Of a DNA stretch of 64,000 nucleotides, positions 46,501 through 61,500 are shown one piece after another. Under the pieces are notes generated by a model. That model did not search any database. It saw nothing but the letters and a program-made list of their open reading frames with translations, and had not been told where the DNA came from. The stretch spans positions 33,952,895 through 34,016,894 of the forward strand of contig CM046311.1 in the NCBI GenBank assembly GCA_025267735.1. Reading direction: 5' to 3'. Each line of letters begins with the position of its first letter. Position 1 is the first letter of the stretch. The position numbers and the translations under genes are program-made. Origin of the DNA: Mactra quadrangularis. Lineage: Eukaryota > Mollusca > Bivalvia > Venerida > Mactridae.

Positions 46501-49500
46501 ACAACTGCCCTACATAATTAAAAATCATTGGTAGGAGGGAAAATGGCTGTAGAAATAATTTTAAACCAAAAAGCCTTTTGTAGTAGAGATGTAATGCAGC
46601 ACTCGTCTAGTACTCCCTTGCATTCAGACTAGCTTTCATGGCAATGTGGTAGTGTTAATGCTAAGGCTTTCAGCAGGCTATGGGTTGAAATCACAGATTG
46701 GACCATGGCTTTTTTTATCAAGTTACACAATCCCTAATGAAAGATGAAATAATTAGTAATTCACACTCTGTAAACAATGTATGAACAATAAAAAGCATTG
46801 CTGTTATTTTAAACAACAAAAATAACTTCTGATATTCAGTAATCATACATATATAAGAAACAAGGCCATCAATTCAAGTATCAAAAAAGTATCATTAAAA
46901 CAATGCAAGGATGCATTCATACATCAGGTCAACAATAGAAATAAACTAAGACATTGAACAACTACAATATTTATATATATCCATGTTTCTATTATATATA
47001 CACTCAAATATAATGTCTTCTTGAAAATATTATTAAAAACTATTAGAAATATTGGACTGCTGAGTGCATTTTCCCCTTCAATTGGGGTGGAAAATAGGCT
47101 TTTGCACCATGAAAAAGTGGCAAAGCTTCTCAAATCATTACTTTAATTTCATAATAAATAACATACTTTTTGAGTAAAAAAGTCTAAATGTAAAGGTCTA
47201 AATGTAAAGGCTATCATTCACTGTCTATTTTCTGTTTGTGACAGGACCATCAAAATATGTGGTCTTAATAGCAGAAGGTCTTATTAAAAAGATTTTTCTT
47301 TCGTTTCAAATTAAGCATTTGGAACTTAACTATTGCTGAAAAGGTGCATAACTCTCAATCGTAACCAATGTGAGCTTAACAATAATTACTATACAGCAAA
47401 GAAATGTATTTTATAATCCAAAATGAACTACAATATTACCCAGGAGAACTTTCTTCAAAATAAATCGTGGACTTGTACAACAAATATATGAGTGTATATA
47501 TATATAAGATTCTATTAATCAACAAGTTTTATCAGTATTTTAATCATGCTTGTAACTATATAACTATAATAATATATCTGGATATTAACCCTCCATCAAG
47601 TAACCACATCCTGTAAATTATGATGTTATATATTTATATATTAAATATAATACATGTTTACTTGCACAAAAGCAAAAAATATCTCAATGAACCATACCAT
47701 TAAAATTTCAATAAAGTTAAATTTGTGAAAATTTTGTATAATTATGTATCTATTACAAATTTTCATTTTTCAGAAGAAAAGCTGTAGAATTTTTCATTTT
47801 TACAAAATAACAAATGTTTTTAGTAAGTAAAAAAATTAAAAAATATAACTGACTTTTCACAAATTGAGAGGAAAACAAATGCAAAGGTGTTACAAAATAA
47901 TTATGTTTATTTCATTTATCGAATCGAATTTCATTGATCATAGAACTTAGTAGCCATAAAAATATATGTTGTATAATAAATAACAATACTAAAGTAGTAT
48001 TAAAACAAGAAAACAATATCTCAATAAAATTCCAAAAACATCAATAAAAGAGGACAAAATGTGTTATATGCAGTAAGTAGATTAAGTAAGTCTGAAGCTT
48101 GGTTGAGAATTGGCGAGTGCAAACAAAACTAATGAGACTTCAAGAAGACCTGCAGGGGAAAAGGTTCTTTCAACTAAATGTTTTTTTCATCGAACAGAAT
48201 GTTTTCTCAGACACTTAAGAAATGCTTAACAGTGTTGACATAAAAGGATGCCCTATTGCCCCATACAATCTATATTTGCGCTCAGGAAACTGGTTACCGC
48301 TATTAAACATTTGCTTCATGAATCTCAGTAAAACCTATCACCAGCTGTCCAAAAGGGCAACATATTTCAGAAATTAATGCCAAGCCTAGCGATAGTAAAG
48401 GTCTGCACATAACGCATTCTAAAGAGTAGACAGGTCCTGATGAAACAATAAACCTATAACAGAAGAAGAATAGAAAGTAATTGTAATCACTACAAACCTT
48501 GTCTCTGTAAGCCATGAATGGAAAGCGTTAGCAGCTTGGGCAAATTGTTTACGTAATTGATCATTCTCTTCTTGTCTTCTCTGTTCATTAGCTAAATCTA
48601 CATCTCTCTCCTAGAAAAAACACAAACAGAGTTATAGGAAAATATTGCTATAAAAATTGAGGGGTTTAACACTTTCTACATTGCAGGGTTCCAAAAAATT
48701 CTATATTGCAGGGTTCAACACTTTCTGTTTTTACCAGAGATCCTTAGGAATCCCTAGTCTGTTATTCAGAGATTTCTCCTTGGCATCATGGATTCCTCAA
48801 ATAAAAGAACAGAGGCTTACTGAAACATTTTATCCACAGGATACTTAATGCATTTCATTCTAACAGAGAGTGCTTTTTTCCAGCAGAAAACAACTTTCCA
48901 ATGAAATATTCTAGCAATTGTCCATCCTCTTCAAGCTCAATCCAGTTCCATTTAAACACATCCTTGACTTCCACATCTATTGTTTGCACAGTTTCTATGC
49001 TCAGCAAACTAAGAGGCTGCCATTTTTTAATAAAAAGCTTTTCAATTTGGTGGAAAACACATAAGACTAAAAGCTACACATAACTGAATATAGTTTATGA
49101 AAATCGTCATTTAGTTAGCAGACCAACTTTCCCTAATTTTCTGGGCGAATCTCGGGACTGCTCTGGATCATAAAAATTAGAAATCCGCCAAATAGCAGAA
49201 AAATCTTATGCCTGTGTTTATTAGACTATCCACACCTGGCATTCTACTAATTGTACAACTTATTGACATAACATAAAATCTTGACTCACCTTAATAATCT
49301 TCTGCAGATTATTCCAAGTTTCTTGTAAAGCTTCCATAGTAAACCATGTGTAAGGATTTGGTCCTACGTTAAAACTCTTAATCTCTTTATCAAGAGCTGC
49401 AAGCTGGTTAAAATCTGCCTGTGCAGCAGATAGGGAAGCTTTAAATTGTTCATGATTTTCTCTCAGATGCTGAAAATATACAAGATTAACAATACAAGGG

Positions 49501-52500
49501 TTGCCTGCAAGTCTGAAGTAAATTGTTCTTTAACGCAATGCACTTACTACAGTCTTGTGGGCAACCCTCAAATTATAGAATTTCACACTTCTTTAATCAG
49601 TTCTACTTTTCCAACCACTTCTCTATAGAGGAATGTTGATTTTAAATATAATTTTATGGGAAGGGCTCGACATAAATTTTTTGAAGTAGGTTGTACAACT
49701 TGCTCACATCAGATGTTTACTAGCAGTAACAAGTTGCCCGAATCCATACAAATCAAGAAAAAATTATTGTATGCTTTGTAACAAATGTCTAGTCTTAATG
49801 CAGAAGTCATTTTACCAACCCTACTACAAGGCCTGCAACTTCTCCATAAACTTTATTAATGGATTAAAACTGACATTGTCGTCAAATCATTATGCAAGGT
49901 TATAACCTACCAGGGATGGATTTGAACATGTACCCCCTGCCGGAAACTACATTCTAAATCCCATACTCTATCAACTGTGTTACAGACCAGGTTACAATTT
50001 TTTTCTCATTATTGAAAATAACTTTTTTCACTCACCCTGATTTCCTCTACCGAGTTACATCTTACTGGATCAGTTAAATCCTCCTCAGCATTCTCAAACC
50101 ATGAGTTGAAGGCCGACGCCTTCTTAGCGAAAGCTAGGTAGAGGTCCTCAATCTGTCTATATTGATCCTGCAGACGTAATAATGTCTGCTTACGTTGCTC
50201 AGAATCAGCTAATAGCTTCTGCCATCTGGAATAAATCGAGTAAATATCAAGGGGTGATTCATAGAACTATGTTTGTTTTGTTTATTTAATGTTGTATTCA
50301 ACACATATTTAGGTTATATATACGATGGCCAGCTCTTCCTACAATAGGTTACCTGTACACTTTTTCTATCACCAGTACTAACCTACCCAACCACGAGGTC
50401 GACAACTCATGTATGGGGAATGACCTACTGCGACTGGGCTCAAACCTGCTATCTCCAGATTCAAAGTCAGACATGCTAACCACTATGTCACGGCCGCGGT
50501 TTATAGAACTATGTCAATCATTTATTTTTAATGGCTTTATATTGAACATTAAAGCAAGATTTTTACCCTAATGGGGTAAATAGAGAACAAATTGTTCAAT
50601 GCTCAGCATTAAGCAAGAGTTAAAATTATTGCATTTTAGTATCATCAAATGGAATCTTATCTCATTATCTGTGTTCGGTTTAAATTCTATTCAAAACCTA
50701 CCCCCTTGTTTCAATGAGCATGAAACTTAAGCCTACTAGCTTAGTTCTCGGGAACCAGGAAGACGATTTGATAGTTGTAAGAATTTGTTTCACAAACTAG
50801 CTAAAATAAATCAGTATAAACTAAACTAATGGAATGTTTCATTCAAATAGCAAATATATCAGGTAAATAAAAACTTTTTGTGATTATTAACAACAATGAA
50901 CATAGCCAAATTATAAGCCAAATTTATTGTTGAAAATTCAGCTAAAAATGACAACAACAGCTGTTTTACTCTATAACCCTGCTCAACCACTACACTGCCA
51001 CAGTCATCACAAAGATATAAAGTGAACCTACCTAGTCATCACATCACTGTAACGTTTCTCTATAGCAGGTGTCTGTGCATGTTGTGAGGCTATTAGTTGA
51101 TCTTTTAATGCAGTGATAGTTTGTATACCCTCCTTTTCAAAGGCTTGTAAACCAGCATCGAAAGTGTCCTACAATTATACAACACATTCTATACAACTGT
51201 TTTTAGTTGTTTTAGAAACACACTGTTTAAAGCCAATTGTACACATTGTATAGGATATATCACAGGGGTCAGTCAATCTATTCACCATTCCTGGATAGGC
51301 TAAATCTTAGGATTAAGCTGTTATCCAGTTACTTGGTACATACTTCCATCAGTGACTGACAACTGCACTACATGATTAAGAATCAGTGGAAAGAAGGAAA
51401 ATGGCCATAGAAATTATTTCATCACCTGACTACACAAAAGTATGCCCTGCCCAGAATCAAACCAATGACACCTTGCTAAGAAGGCTAGTGCTACAAACAA
51501 AGCTAATATTATCAAATGGTGCCAGACTTAATGGAATTCTTTGAAATTTATTAACAGGCCACATTTCTTAATTCAATCAAAGTGATAAATAAGATTCAAC
51601 ATGCAACATGTTATATAAATTGCAGACATTGCCTTAAATTGTCTCAACTATACATGCCTTATTTACAACGTTATATGGTATATGGGTTTCAGTTAAGGCT
51701 AAGACTTAAATTGAAAACAATGTATAATACTATAAATGTTGCCATGAATTTATACATGAGGATAAAAACGGTCAATGATAGAAATTGATACAATAGAACA
51801 TAAAATAGGATTACAAAACCATGTTGAGGTATATGGAAAAATTCTTCTGTATATAAGTTGGTGAAATATAGACAAGGCCATTATATTTAAACTTTGATCT
51901 ATAAATGAAATAATATGGAATGGATATATGATTAACATACATATATAGAATATATATTGGGCTAGGTCACAGTGTTAACAGTTTAAAATACAGGATATAA
52001 AGAAACATAAAATTTTGGGGTACAATTTGGTGATATATGAAGGTATGATTGTTTTAAAAAATGAAAAGATTTAAACTCTATGGGTGATACACTGACTAGA
52101 TTCACAGACTTAATCATAGCATGTTGAACTTTGAAATAAATCAAGTATATGGGGCAATATTGAAACATAACATTTCGGAATACAATCTAGTTACAAATAA
52201 AAGAGATATGGTTGTTTAAAATTGGAGTGATTCAAACTTTAAGGAAGGCAAACTGATTCGATACACAAACTATAAAAAGTCATTGTGTGTTGAAATTTCA
52301 AATAAATTTAGTATAACGGGTATATTGAAACATAAAATTTTGGGATACAGTTTGGTGATAAATAGGAGGTATGATTGTTTAAAACAGTAGTGATTTAAAC
52401 TTTACAGGAGATACACCAACTTGAAATGAATCAAGTATATGGGGTATATTGAAAAATAAAATTTTGGAATACAGTTTGGTGACATATAAGAGGTATGGTT

Positions 52501-55500
52501 TGTTTTATGAACTGTTGAAGTGAACTACCTTCTGACTGAGTATTAAACTGGATACAGATGTAGCAAGACGTTTCTACAAACATTATCATGCAGGTTAGTA
52601 TTAATACCATACAATCTCTATCAAAATCCTCTCCCCTAATTAATGCCCCACCCTAACTTTTGTTTGGTAGGGTTCAACACCTTAGTAACACATTTTATGC
52701 AGTTGCAGCACATTGAATTAGATCATATTACAACAAGCAGTCAACCCACTTGCCATTCTTGGAAAGGCTAAATTTCTGGATTTAGCTGTCAACTAGTTAC
52801 TAGGCGCATACTTCCATCAGCGACAGACATGATTTAGAATTAGTCATCATTTCTTTGACTTACATATTATAAGATGTAATTTTCACCATTTTCAGATACT
52901 CTTAATAAATCCCCCTTTTGTGGAAATGTTACGCCCATAGTGGGCCATAAAAAGAGAATATAATGTTATAAATAAATGTTCATGTATTAAGTAATTTATT
53001 GAAGGTTTAAAATATAGATGCATTCCTTTTCTCATGTCAATGTTAATAATTAATACATGACATTGAAATTGAATTCAATGTTGCAGGTCAATTCAAACGA
53101 TCTATCATGACTAGGGCTTCCAGTAGTTTTTACATACATTAAGGTGTTACAATGAGCACTTTCAGTAACGTTGTATTAACAGTTGTTATTGTTAAGATGA
53201 AATGATAAAAAATCTATACAATAGAAGCTGAGGATACCACACAGAGCCGGGACTAACAATATTGTCCAGTTTACTTTATAAGACAAATAACTTATTATTT
53301 TTGGTTATCATACAAGTACAAAACGCAGGTTCAATGCAAAACAGTCGTAACTCACTCTTTTCTTATATTGAGTCATGACCGTTTTGCGCTAAGCCCGTAA
53401 AATGTACAGATAAAAAGCAAACAATGTCTTTCTACAAAGAAGTTGAATTACATTTTATAACATGCATAATGTTTTCTTGGTGCAGACTTCAAACTTAGAA
53501 ACAAAAGAATAACTATAATTCATTTGTGTTAAGGTTACACGACTATGAAACAAATGATAACAGCACCTGTATTACAGTCACTGTGGAACTATTTAGTTTA
53601 TAACGAAAGGTCCTTGACAATCTAAGTTTTACAGGACAGGAGACACTTGACTTGACATATTTTCGTAGAATGTAAAACTATGTGGACGAGATCAAATTTC
53701 TTGCTGGACAGTTGGTCCTGTAAACCTGCAGATCTATGCAGACCTACATTTTTAAATATTAGTCTGTTTGTCTGCCATGTTTCACGGAGACTGATGTAAT
53801 TAGATTTTTTCCAGTCCAAAATTTAGTGCAGTTTTCTCAACTTATTTCTCTCAACTCATTTTTCACAACATACAAAACTCTCAGCTTCTACTGTAACAGT
53901 GAAATGAATTAATCAACAAGTAACGATTTGATTTAAACCATGGGCAGATAAAGACAACATTATTTATCCAGGGTGCCATGACCCCAAACCAAGTCACTAA
54001 ATCTTTTTCAAATCAAAATATTTGAAAAATTTCCCAACATCAGCAAGATCTGTCCATGATTAAACACAACATAAATATCAAGTTAGGAGATCTAATTGTT
54101 AATGAAACATGATAGTTAGAAAGACAGCATTACACTCTGAGATTAATTTAAGGTTAAGACAAAAGCTGTCAGCCTACCTGTTTAGTAAGGAGGGTTTGAA
54201 CAGAAGAGAGGTCACGTCCGTAGTCGTCAGAGCGGACTTGGTTTTCTTTGTCTGCGATCCAGCTCTCAACGACATCTGTTTTCCAGATAAACTGTAAGAA
54301 GGCAGAGTTATCAATAAGTCCTGCCTTCCTAAGAGCAGCAGCTTCATCGAGGGCAGATAACTTGTCTTGAAGTCCTTGGTTACGTTGTGAAATAGCTTCC
54401 TTGTTGTGGTTGCCCTAAAATAGCAAAGTAGAAGATATTAAAATATGAAACAGAATGGAAGTTTATTTTTTCAAAATTCAAGAAAATTCTTAGTAATTAG
54501 TAAAAATATTCCATCCATTCAATTGATTTAACATAACAAACTATTGTGCCCATTTTCTTCAAACATTTATAACAATCTTGAATGACACAAGGAATTTCCT
54601 ACCAATGTATATATGTATAATGTAAGCTCTCATGTAACTAACATATAGCCTGGTATCATGTATATATAATCTATGTACTGTTTTTTCTACTGTATTCATA
54701 TGTATCAGGTGCCGATTGTAAAATAATCTGTTCAAACTGTTTTCTTTATTAATTACATGATTTTGTATTAATTTATGTAAATGGTGCCTGTTTAAAGTTA
54801 GTAGACCTTAAAATCAATAAACTCTAAAATTCAAAGGACCAATGGCAATATTGGTGAATTCGTCAAAGACTATAACAATGTTTATTACCTCTGACATCAA
54901 TTTCTCTCCTTCTTTCTGTACTTCCACACATCTATCTCTATGTACTTGGAAATCAGTCTCAAATACTTCATGTTTCTTTAGTAGACCTTGTACAGCAGCC
55001 ATGGTATCACCTAAATCACCACCAGATAATAAACGTTGTTTCTCGGATATCCAGGCTTCTTCTTCATCTACATTAGCACTGAATTGTTGGAAAGCATATG
55101 ACTCTTCTAACATCTGGCCTCTGTAAAAACACAAATAAAAGGGCTGAATTCCATCTCTTAAAGCCACTATACATTATTATTAAGATAAATTCATCCTCAA
55201 CAAACAAGAAAACAATATTATGTCAAGCGATAACTGCAATTATAAAAAAATTATTTTGCATTTGAGGTGATGAAATAGACTTTTATGTCTATTTTCTTTG
55301 CCAGTCCATTTTATCCTAGCAATGCTAAAGCATGGAAAAGGCTTGAAAACATTTTTCCCAATAATGAATGTTATATCAGGTTTTTTTTAATCAGGTGTTA
55401 AATGACATGGAAAAAAATCATGATCCTGAAATTTGAACCCAAAACCTCTCGGGTTGTAAGAGGACACACTTCAATGTTGCTAAGTACAAATGCTGTATTC

Positions 55501-58500
55501 AACACCAGTATGAAAATATTGTGAGGGGAATTCTGAGGGAGTATTTTCTCACCTTCTTTCAGCCATTTGTTTAAGTTCATCCCATGATTGAGCTAACTGG
55601 TCTAATCTACTCTCTATATCTGCTGTGTTGATATCAGACTCACTGATCAACTTAGCTCCAGTTTCTTGTACAGCCTGAAAATATATAAAATACAGTAATT
55701 TTAACACAGTAACTATCATACTCTAAAGTATGCACTGGATTCAAACCTATGACCCATTGATCAGTGGACTTGCACACTAAAGACTGAGCGAGCCAATGGT
55801 TTTAACTGAGAAACAATCATAATGAAAGTTGACCTACACACTTCAGATTTTTTACTCTAGTTCAACTAGTGGCCAGTTTCTCAACCACATGTATATTCTC
55901 CATTCATCTTATTTTACAGATTTAAACTTCTTCATTTTTTTGGTTAAAAGCTTATTTCTATATTACATATTATTCATATATGCATATTTATAAATATATA
56001 CATAGCTTAGGCCATCAATAAAATTAATATGCCAATTTCAAACAGACGACACAAAAGACGAAAAATTAATGAACACATAAAATCAATTTGTACAAATTAT
56101 CAGTGAAAACTAACTGTTTATACATTTAGTATTGAAGAGCGGTTTTATAAAGGGAAAGTAAAGTAAATTACTCTACCTGTATGGCAGGTTCATGACTTGT
56201 AAGTTCAGCATCTAAACGTTTATGTTTCTTACGTAGATTTTGTACACCAGTAAGATCTTTACCATAGTCTTCTGATCCAACAAGTAATTTCTTCTCTCTG
56301 AAATATTTACATAATAATGTATGTTTTATATCAACAGTAAATGTTTAATGTACTAAGTGTTTTTTTGCCTCTCGAACTTGGGTGGTATGAGCCTTTTTTA
56401 ACAATGGAGCAAAATTACAAAAATACAATTATAGCTAGATAATTTTTAGCCAAAAAAAGTATAAATGAAATGGGGACCATTTTACGTCTGTTTTCTGGTT
56501 TTGGCAGATTAACATACATAAAAATATCCAGTAAAGTTTTACTGGACTATATGAATGTTTACTGGATCAAAACATTTCTTGGCAATATATTAAAACATGC
56601 AGTCCATTTTAATGACTTGGCAAAAATATATAAAAATTAAATAAACAATATAATGACTAATAATGATTTTTTTTAATGAATATTAAAAATGATTGCTGTA
56701 AAAAGTTGGTTGACCATAAGATCACTCACATTCTAAAAGTCACTCAACCAATAGCAATTAGGTTGGACTTGGTCATTGGTACACATACTAAATTCGAAGA
56801 TTGATATTTTATATATTGTCTGTATCAGATCATACAGCAAAATACAAAGTAAATGTATCAAAGAACAGTGATGAAGTTTAGTTTATATGATTATATTATC
56901 ACATGCATTGTGGTAGAAAGAATTCAAGATTCTTAAAAATCAAACATTCAACTTAGATATATTGTACATAAAAGAATAAAATATCTCATCGTTAGTACCC
57001 CACCCACCTTATATCAGAAGTGAGTTCTCATTCATAGTACCCCACCCGCCCAACAGTAATAGTGAAATGTGCAGATTCATTTGGAAAAATAGAAAAAATG
57101 TAGAAATATTGACTTGAATGTCATTTTGAAAGGTGGACACAGAAAAGAAATAAATATTCATTCATTTAAGGTAAAATTCCTTTAATGCACAGGATGTGAT
57201 GACATCATCAAAAGTTGTGTAGTATGTAAAAGTTGTGTGTCTGCTACATCATGTTGTTTTTTTTTAAATTGAGATTTAAAAAACCCCTTTAATTTTCTAT
57301 ACTGAATGCTAGAACTTCACAAGCCTTGTAGTAAATGGTGCTTTTCTTCCCATTTCAACATTTTTAGTCGTATCGTGGCTGTCTAATGTCAATTGGACAA
57401 GCCTTTATCTCAGGATCCAAGCTTTAATCCCAGTACTAAGCACATACTCTAGCCAGTGTCTATCTCACTTCCTAATCGTAATACAGAGGCAAGCATGAGA
57501 ACAGCCACAGAACATATTTCACATCAGAATTCTACAATGGCACGAAGGATGTGCTTGGGAATTGAACACACAAATTTTGGGTTCACAGTCAGGCACACAA
57601 CTGACTGAGCTAACCAGGTACATTATGATGATGTCACACAAAATTATGCAAATGGGCATTAAAGGATTCCTACCTTAATATACTCAATAGTGTAGAATTT
57701 TATAATTTGGTGAAGAAAAGTTGATATTTTATAAATATTGTTTTGAGTCTTAAGTTTTTATTATTACATACCCTTCACCCATAATTTCCATCTTTGTAAA
57801 TCTATATATATATACATACATGTACTTTGAGTTCAAAACCAAGCAAAAACTTGTTTCACAATAAAATCAAAGCACCAATAGTGCTGTCTGTGTCAGACAT
57901 GATGGGGTTTTCATGGTGTATATGGCTTATACAACCAACAGAAGCGATACAATGGACCTTTCCCTTACATTAACCAGATTATAATGTATATACATATACT
58001 TCTATTGCACAAACAGCATATCATCTGCTGGTTAACGCTTAATGGAGTTAAAACTAATTGCAGCAGTAATTATTCTTTTAATTTCGCATGCCGGGCCTAA
58101 GCGAATCACCTGTGGCAGATTTTGATAAGGATTTGCCATATTCCCCTTATAACCCCATGTAATTTATAACAAACAAGAAATGTAATGTCAAAACCACATT
58201 AAAGTCGGATTTAAAAACTTTAACCCAAAAATTACAAAGGGAAATAATCCATTATAAAGCCAGGTAGAGTTGCAGTTACTTTTTAATTCTGTAAATCACA
58301 GAGTATTTTATCATTGTATAAGGTTTCGTAAAGATCTAACAACAAATGGCAGAAATATATGCTAAATGAAAACTTTAACACAATTGTTAACGACACCGCC
58401 CACCCATACACCCCCGGCCTGCTCGTGTTTCACCAAACTACTAGCCGAATTTTTTCGTTGAAAAATCCGACTATAAATTACAAGACCTAAATTATGTATT

Positions 58501-61500
58501 TTTTTCAAATTAATAATTTTAGCTCAATCACCTGTAGCAACCAAACATGTAAAGCACATTGAAAGCACCAAGTCAAGCAATACTAAATATATCTGATATA
58601 TAATTTCAAAGTAACTTACTTGATCCAAGCTTCTTCATCGTCAATATCACGTAAGAATTGATGCATAGTGTTAGCTTCATTCAATCTTGTCTTACGTACA
58701 ATAGCAAGCTCCTTAATCCTGGAAAATAAACAGAACAACATGTAACACTACACTTCAGGTATTATAATTGCATAGCATTGGAATTAAGAAACTCCTACTT
58801 AGTTTTTAACAAAAATGTTCTTGAAATTTTAAATTTTTATTTTTTTGAACATGGCTTGTTAGAAACAATTGAAATTAATTGGAAAGAAATTATCAAATTA
58901 TCATCGACAAACTCAGACAATAAAGATTATCATAAACAATTTTCAGATCTTAAAGTCATAGAGTAAATTAAATCTGCACATATAATTGTCAATGGACTAT
59001 ATCCTATTCCAGTCATCCCCTTCAATTTTCTCTGGAACTAGCCCAACCATTTTGTTATAACAGTAAAGAGCAAAAGATTCAACTAGCCTGACTATGAAAA
59101 AATAGAAAATTTTACTAGCCAAAATCAACTTTCACAAGCCCCATAGAAAGACCTAGTGGGTTTAGGCTCAATAAGAGGAAAAGTTTAAAATTAGCTATGC
59201 TATCTCTTAAATCCTCTAAATTCTTATGTTCATACTATAGTAAATGTACTTGTGTGTTGACGTATAAATATTGTTTAAACTAACTAAGTTCTAATAACTT
59301 CAGTATTTGATTAGAAATGTCCAGGATAGTAGAACTTCAGATCAGCTTATCCGTAATAAATTGAATAGACTTACTTTTCATATCGTTCATTGATGGTACG
59401 TTTTCTTACTTCAATACTCTCAGCATCCCACACACCACTATCAATAAATTGATCAGCTTGGGAATTAAGATCTTTAATTCTGTCTTCATGAGCAGCAATA
59501 TCAGCTTCCAGTAGTTGGTGTTTCTTAGACAAGTTCTGTACAGAGGCTAGATCCTTGCCATACTCCTCTGATGCCAACATTTGTTCAACCTAGAAAATAT
59601 AACAGTTAATCGTTTTCAGAGAAAATCTAAATTTTTGTTTGTTTGTTGAGTTTAACGCCTTAGCAACACAATGTATAGGTCATATAACGGCAGTCAGTTA
59701 ACCTACTCTGACAACTGCCATACATAATTAAAAATCATAGGTAGGAGGAAGAATGGTTGTAGAAATAATTTCATGACCAAGCTACACTATGTATTCAAAC
59801 TACAAGTAAATTAAGACTAAATTTTTTTTTCCGGACAAATACACAGATACACTTAAAGACTCCTCAATAAAAATCAACATTTATAAAAAACGTCTTTTAT
59901 CATATAGCATTAATCAGTTTCCTAGAGAAATGGCAACCAAGTGCTTAAACCTCTGGTACCCTTCTTACACCAAAAAGTAATAACTAAGTGATATCAAATC
60001 AAGGGTACAAGGGGACATAGCCCAAGCCAGTAATATGTTTAGGAAACTTATCATATATATTAGAGTACTTACCTCTCCAAGCCAGAATTCAATATCTTTT
60101 ACACCAGCATTGTATGTTTGTTGTTTACTGGCTTCCTTCAGTTTATCACTCTTCTCAGCACTCTTGGCTACTAATGTCTCCCATTGTGAAGCTAAACTTT
60201 CAAGACGAGCTTGTACGGCAGCTTCTGAACCAGCACATTGTTTCTGATCTATCAAAGCTGCAATATAGGAAATATGTTCATGTTAAACAGTACCATTGTC
60301 AGCCATTCTCTAACAAGTCTAGGAGCAGTGGTCCAGTGGAAGGACACACCCTCTGGAATCTAGAGGTTCCAGGTTCAAAGCCCACTAGGGACACTGCTAA
60401 TTTCCTTCAGCAAGAAATTTACCTACAGTTATTCCACTCTAACCAAGTGTATATGGGTTCTATTAGAAATCACCTGCTTGAAGGTAATTTTAATGATCAG
60501 GGGTTATCATACAAAATTGTCAAGTCCACTGAACATATATAAGCAGACATGAACTTTTTCACTTTTAACTAAAATGCAGTCACATTAAAATCCCCTAAAA
60601 GCCAAGCTAGGAGTTCATCAAAGGATGCTAAATAGTCTTACGAATTAATACTAAAAACTATTGTTCATGCAATTAACTATCATAGTCTGTAAGACAGAGC
60701 TTGTAAAGGTAATTAAACATATTTCATACTAACCTTGTCCAGTACCAAGTAAAGCTTGTAGTCTATCAGCGTTAGCTGCAAGTTCTGCTTCAAAACCTTG
60801 ATGTTTCTGATGTTTACTCTATAATATAAAACATCAATATACATATAAACTATTATACACACTTTACCCTTTAACTCTTACCCTAACATGGCTATGCTTG
60901 TAACAGTAGAAAGATTGCATTTAACCAACATTAAGACTGATATACATGTACATTTTTGTGGAAGAAAATGGGGCAGAATCTATATTAAGCACAGATATGG
61001 CAAATTTTTAGCAGATAGACTTCTAATTTATAAGCTTTTCTTGTAATACAAGCAAAAATCATACTGTTACAATGAGCCTACATGTACAGAGTACAATATA
61101 ACTTATTTTGAGTTCGAAGATTTTCAACAATAATATGTAAAATATGTTGTTTGTACCTCAATGCAAGTGAAAAGACATCATTTTCAGTTTCAGATATAGT
61201 CCGTAGCAACCAGTTTTGAATTCAGACAAAGGACTGCTTGACACAAAATAGGCAGACAAGTTTGAGGGCTATTTATAAATTTTGCAGGAAATTTGAATTT
61301 TTTCATACTGGGTTTAACCCTGTCAACACATTTTGGTTATTTTACAGCATCCAGCTCATCTAACCTAGCTTTCCTGGACCCTTGTCTATAACCAGTACTT
61401 ACCTACCTTTTCACAAGACGGGAAACTTCTCAATATACCTTATCAATTGATATAATTGACAAATTTTCACAGAATGGTATAACCCCCTCCTTGGGTGGTA

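Larger units (their letters stand above)
43814..48497. other. Largest spectrin intron in the window (4.7 kb)
   Basis: It holds a family 3 SINE, a family 2 SINE and otherwise AT-rich sequence without coding signals. I looked for an extra small exon, since the vertebrate protein is ~6 residues longer at this junction, and found no convincing candidate. Confidence 0.5.

Noticed and set aside
60114..60542. 142-codon frame on the + strand
   Set aside because: Its first half is the complement of a spectrin exon and the second half is a tRNA-like repeat.
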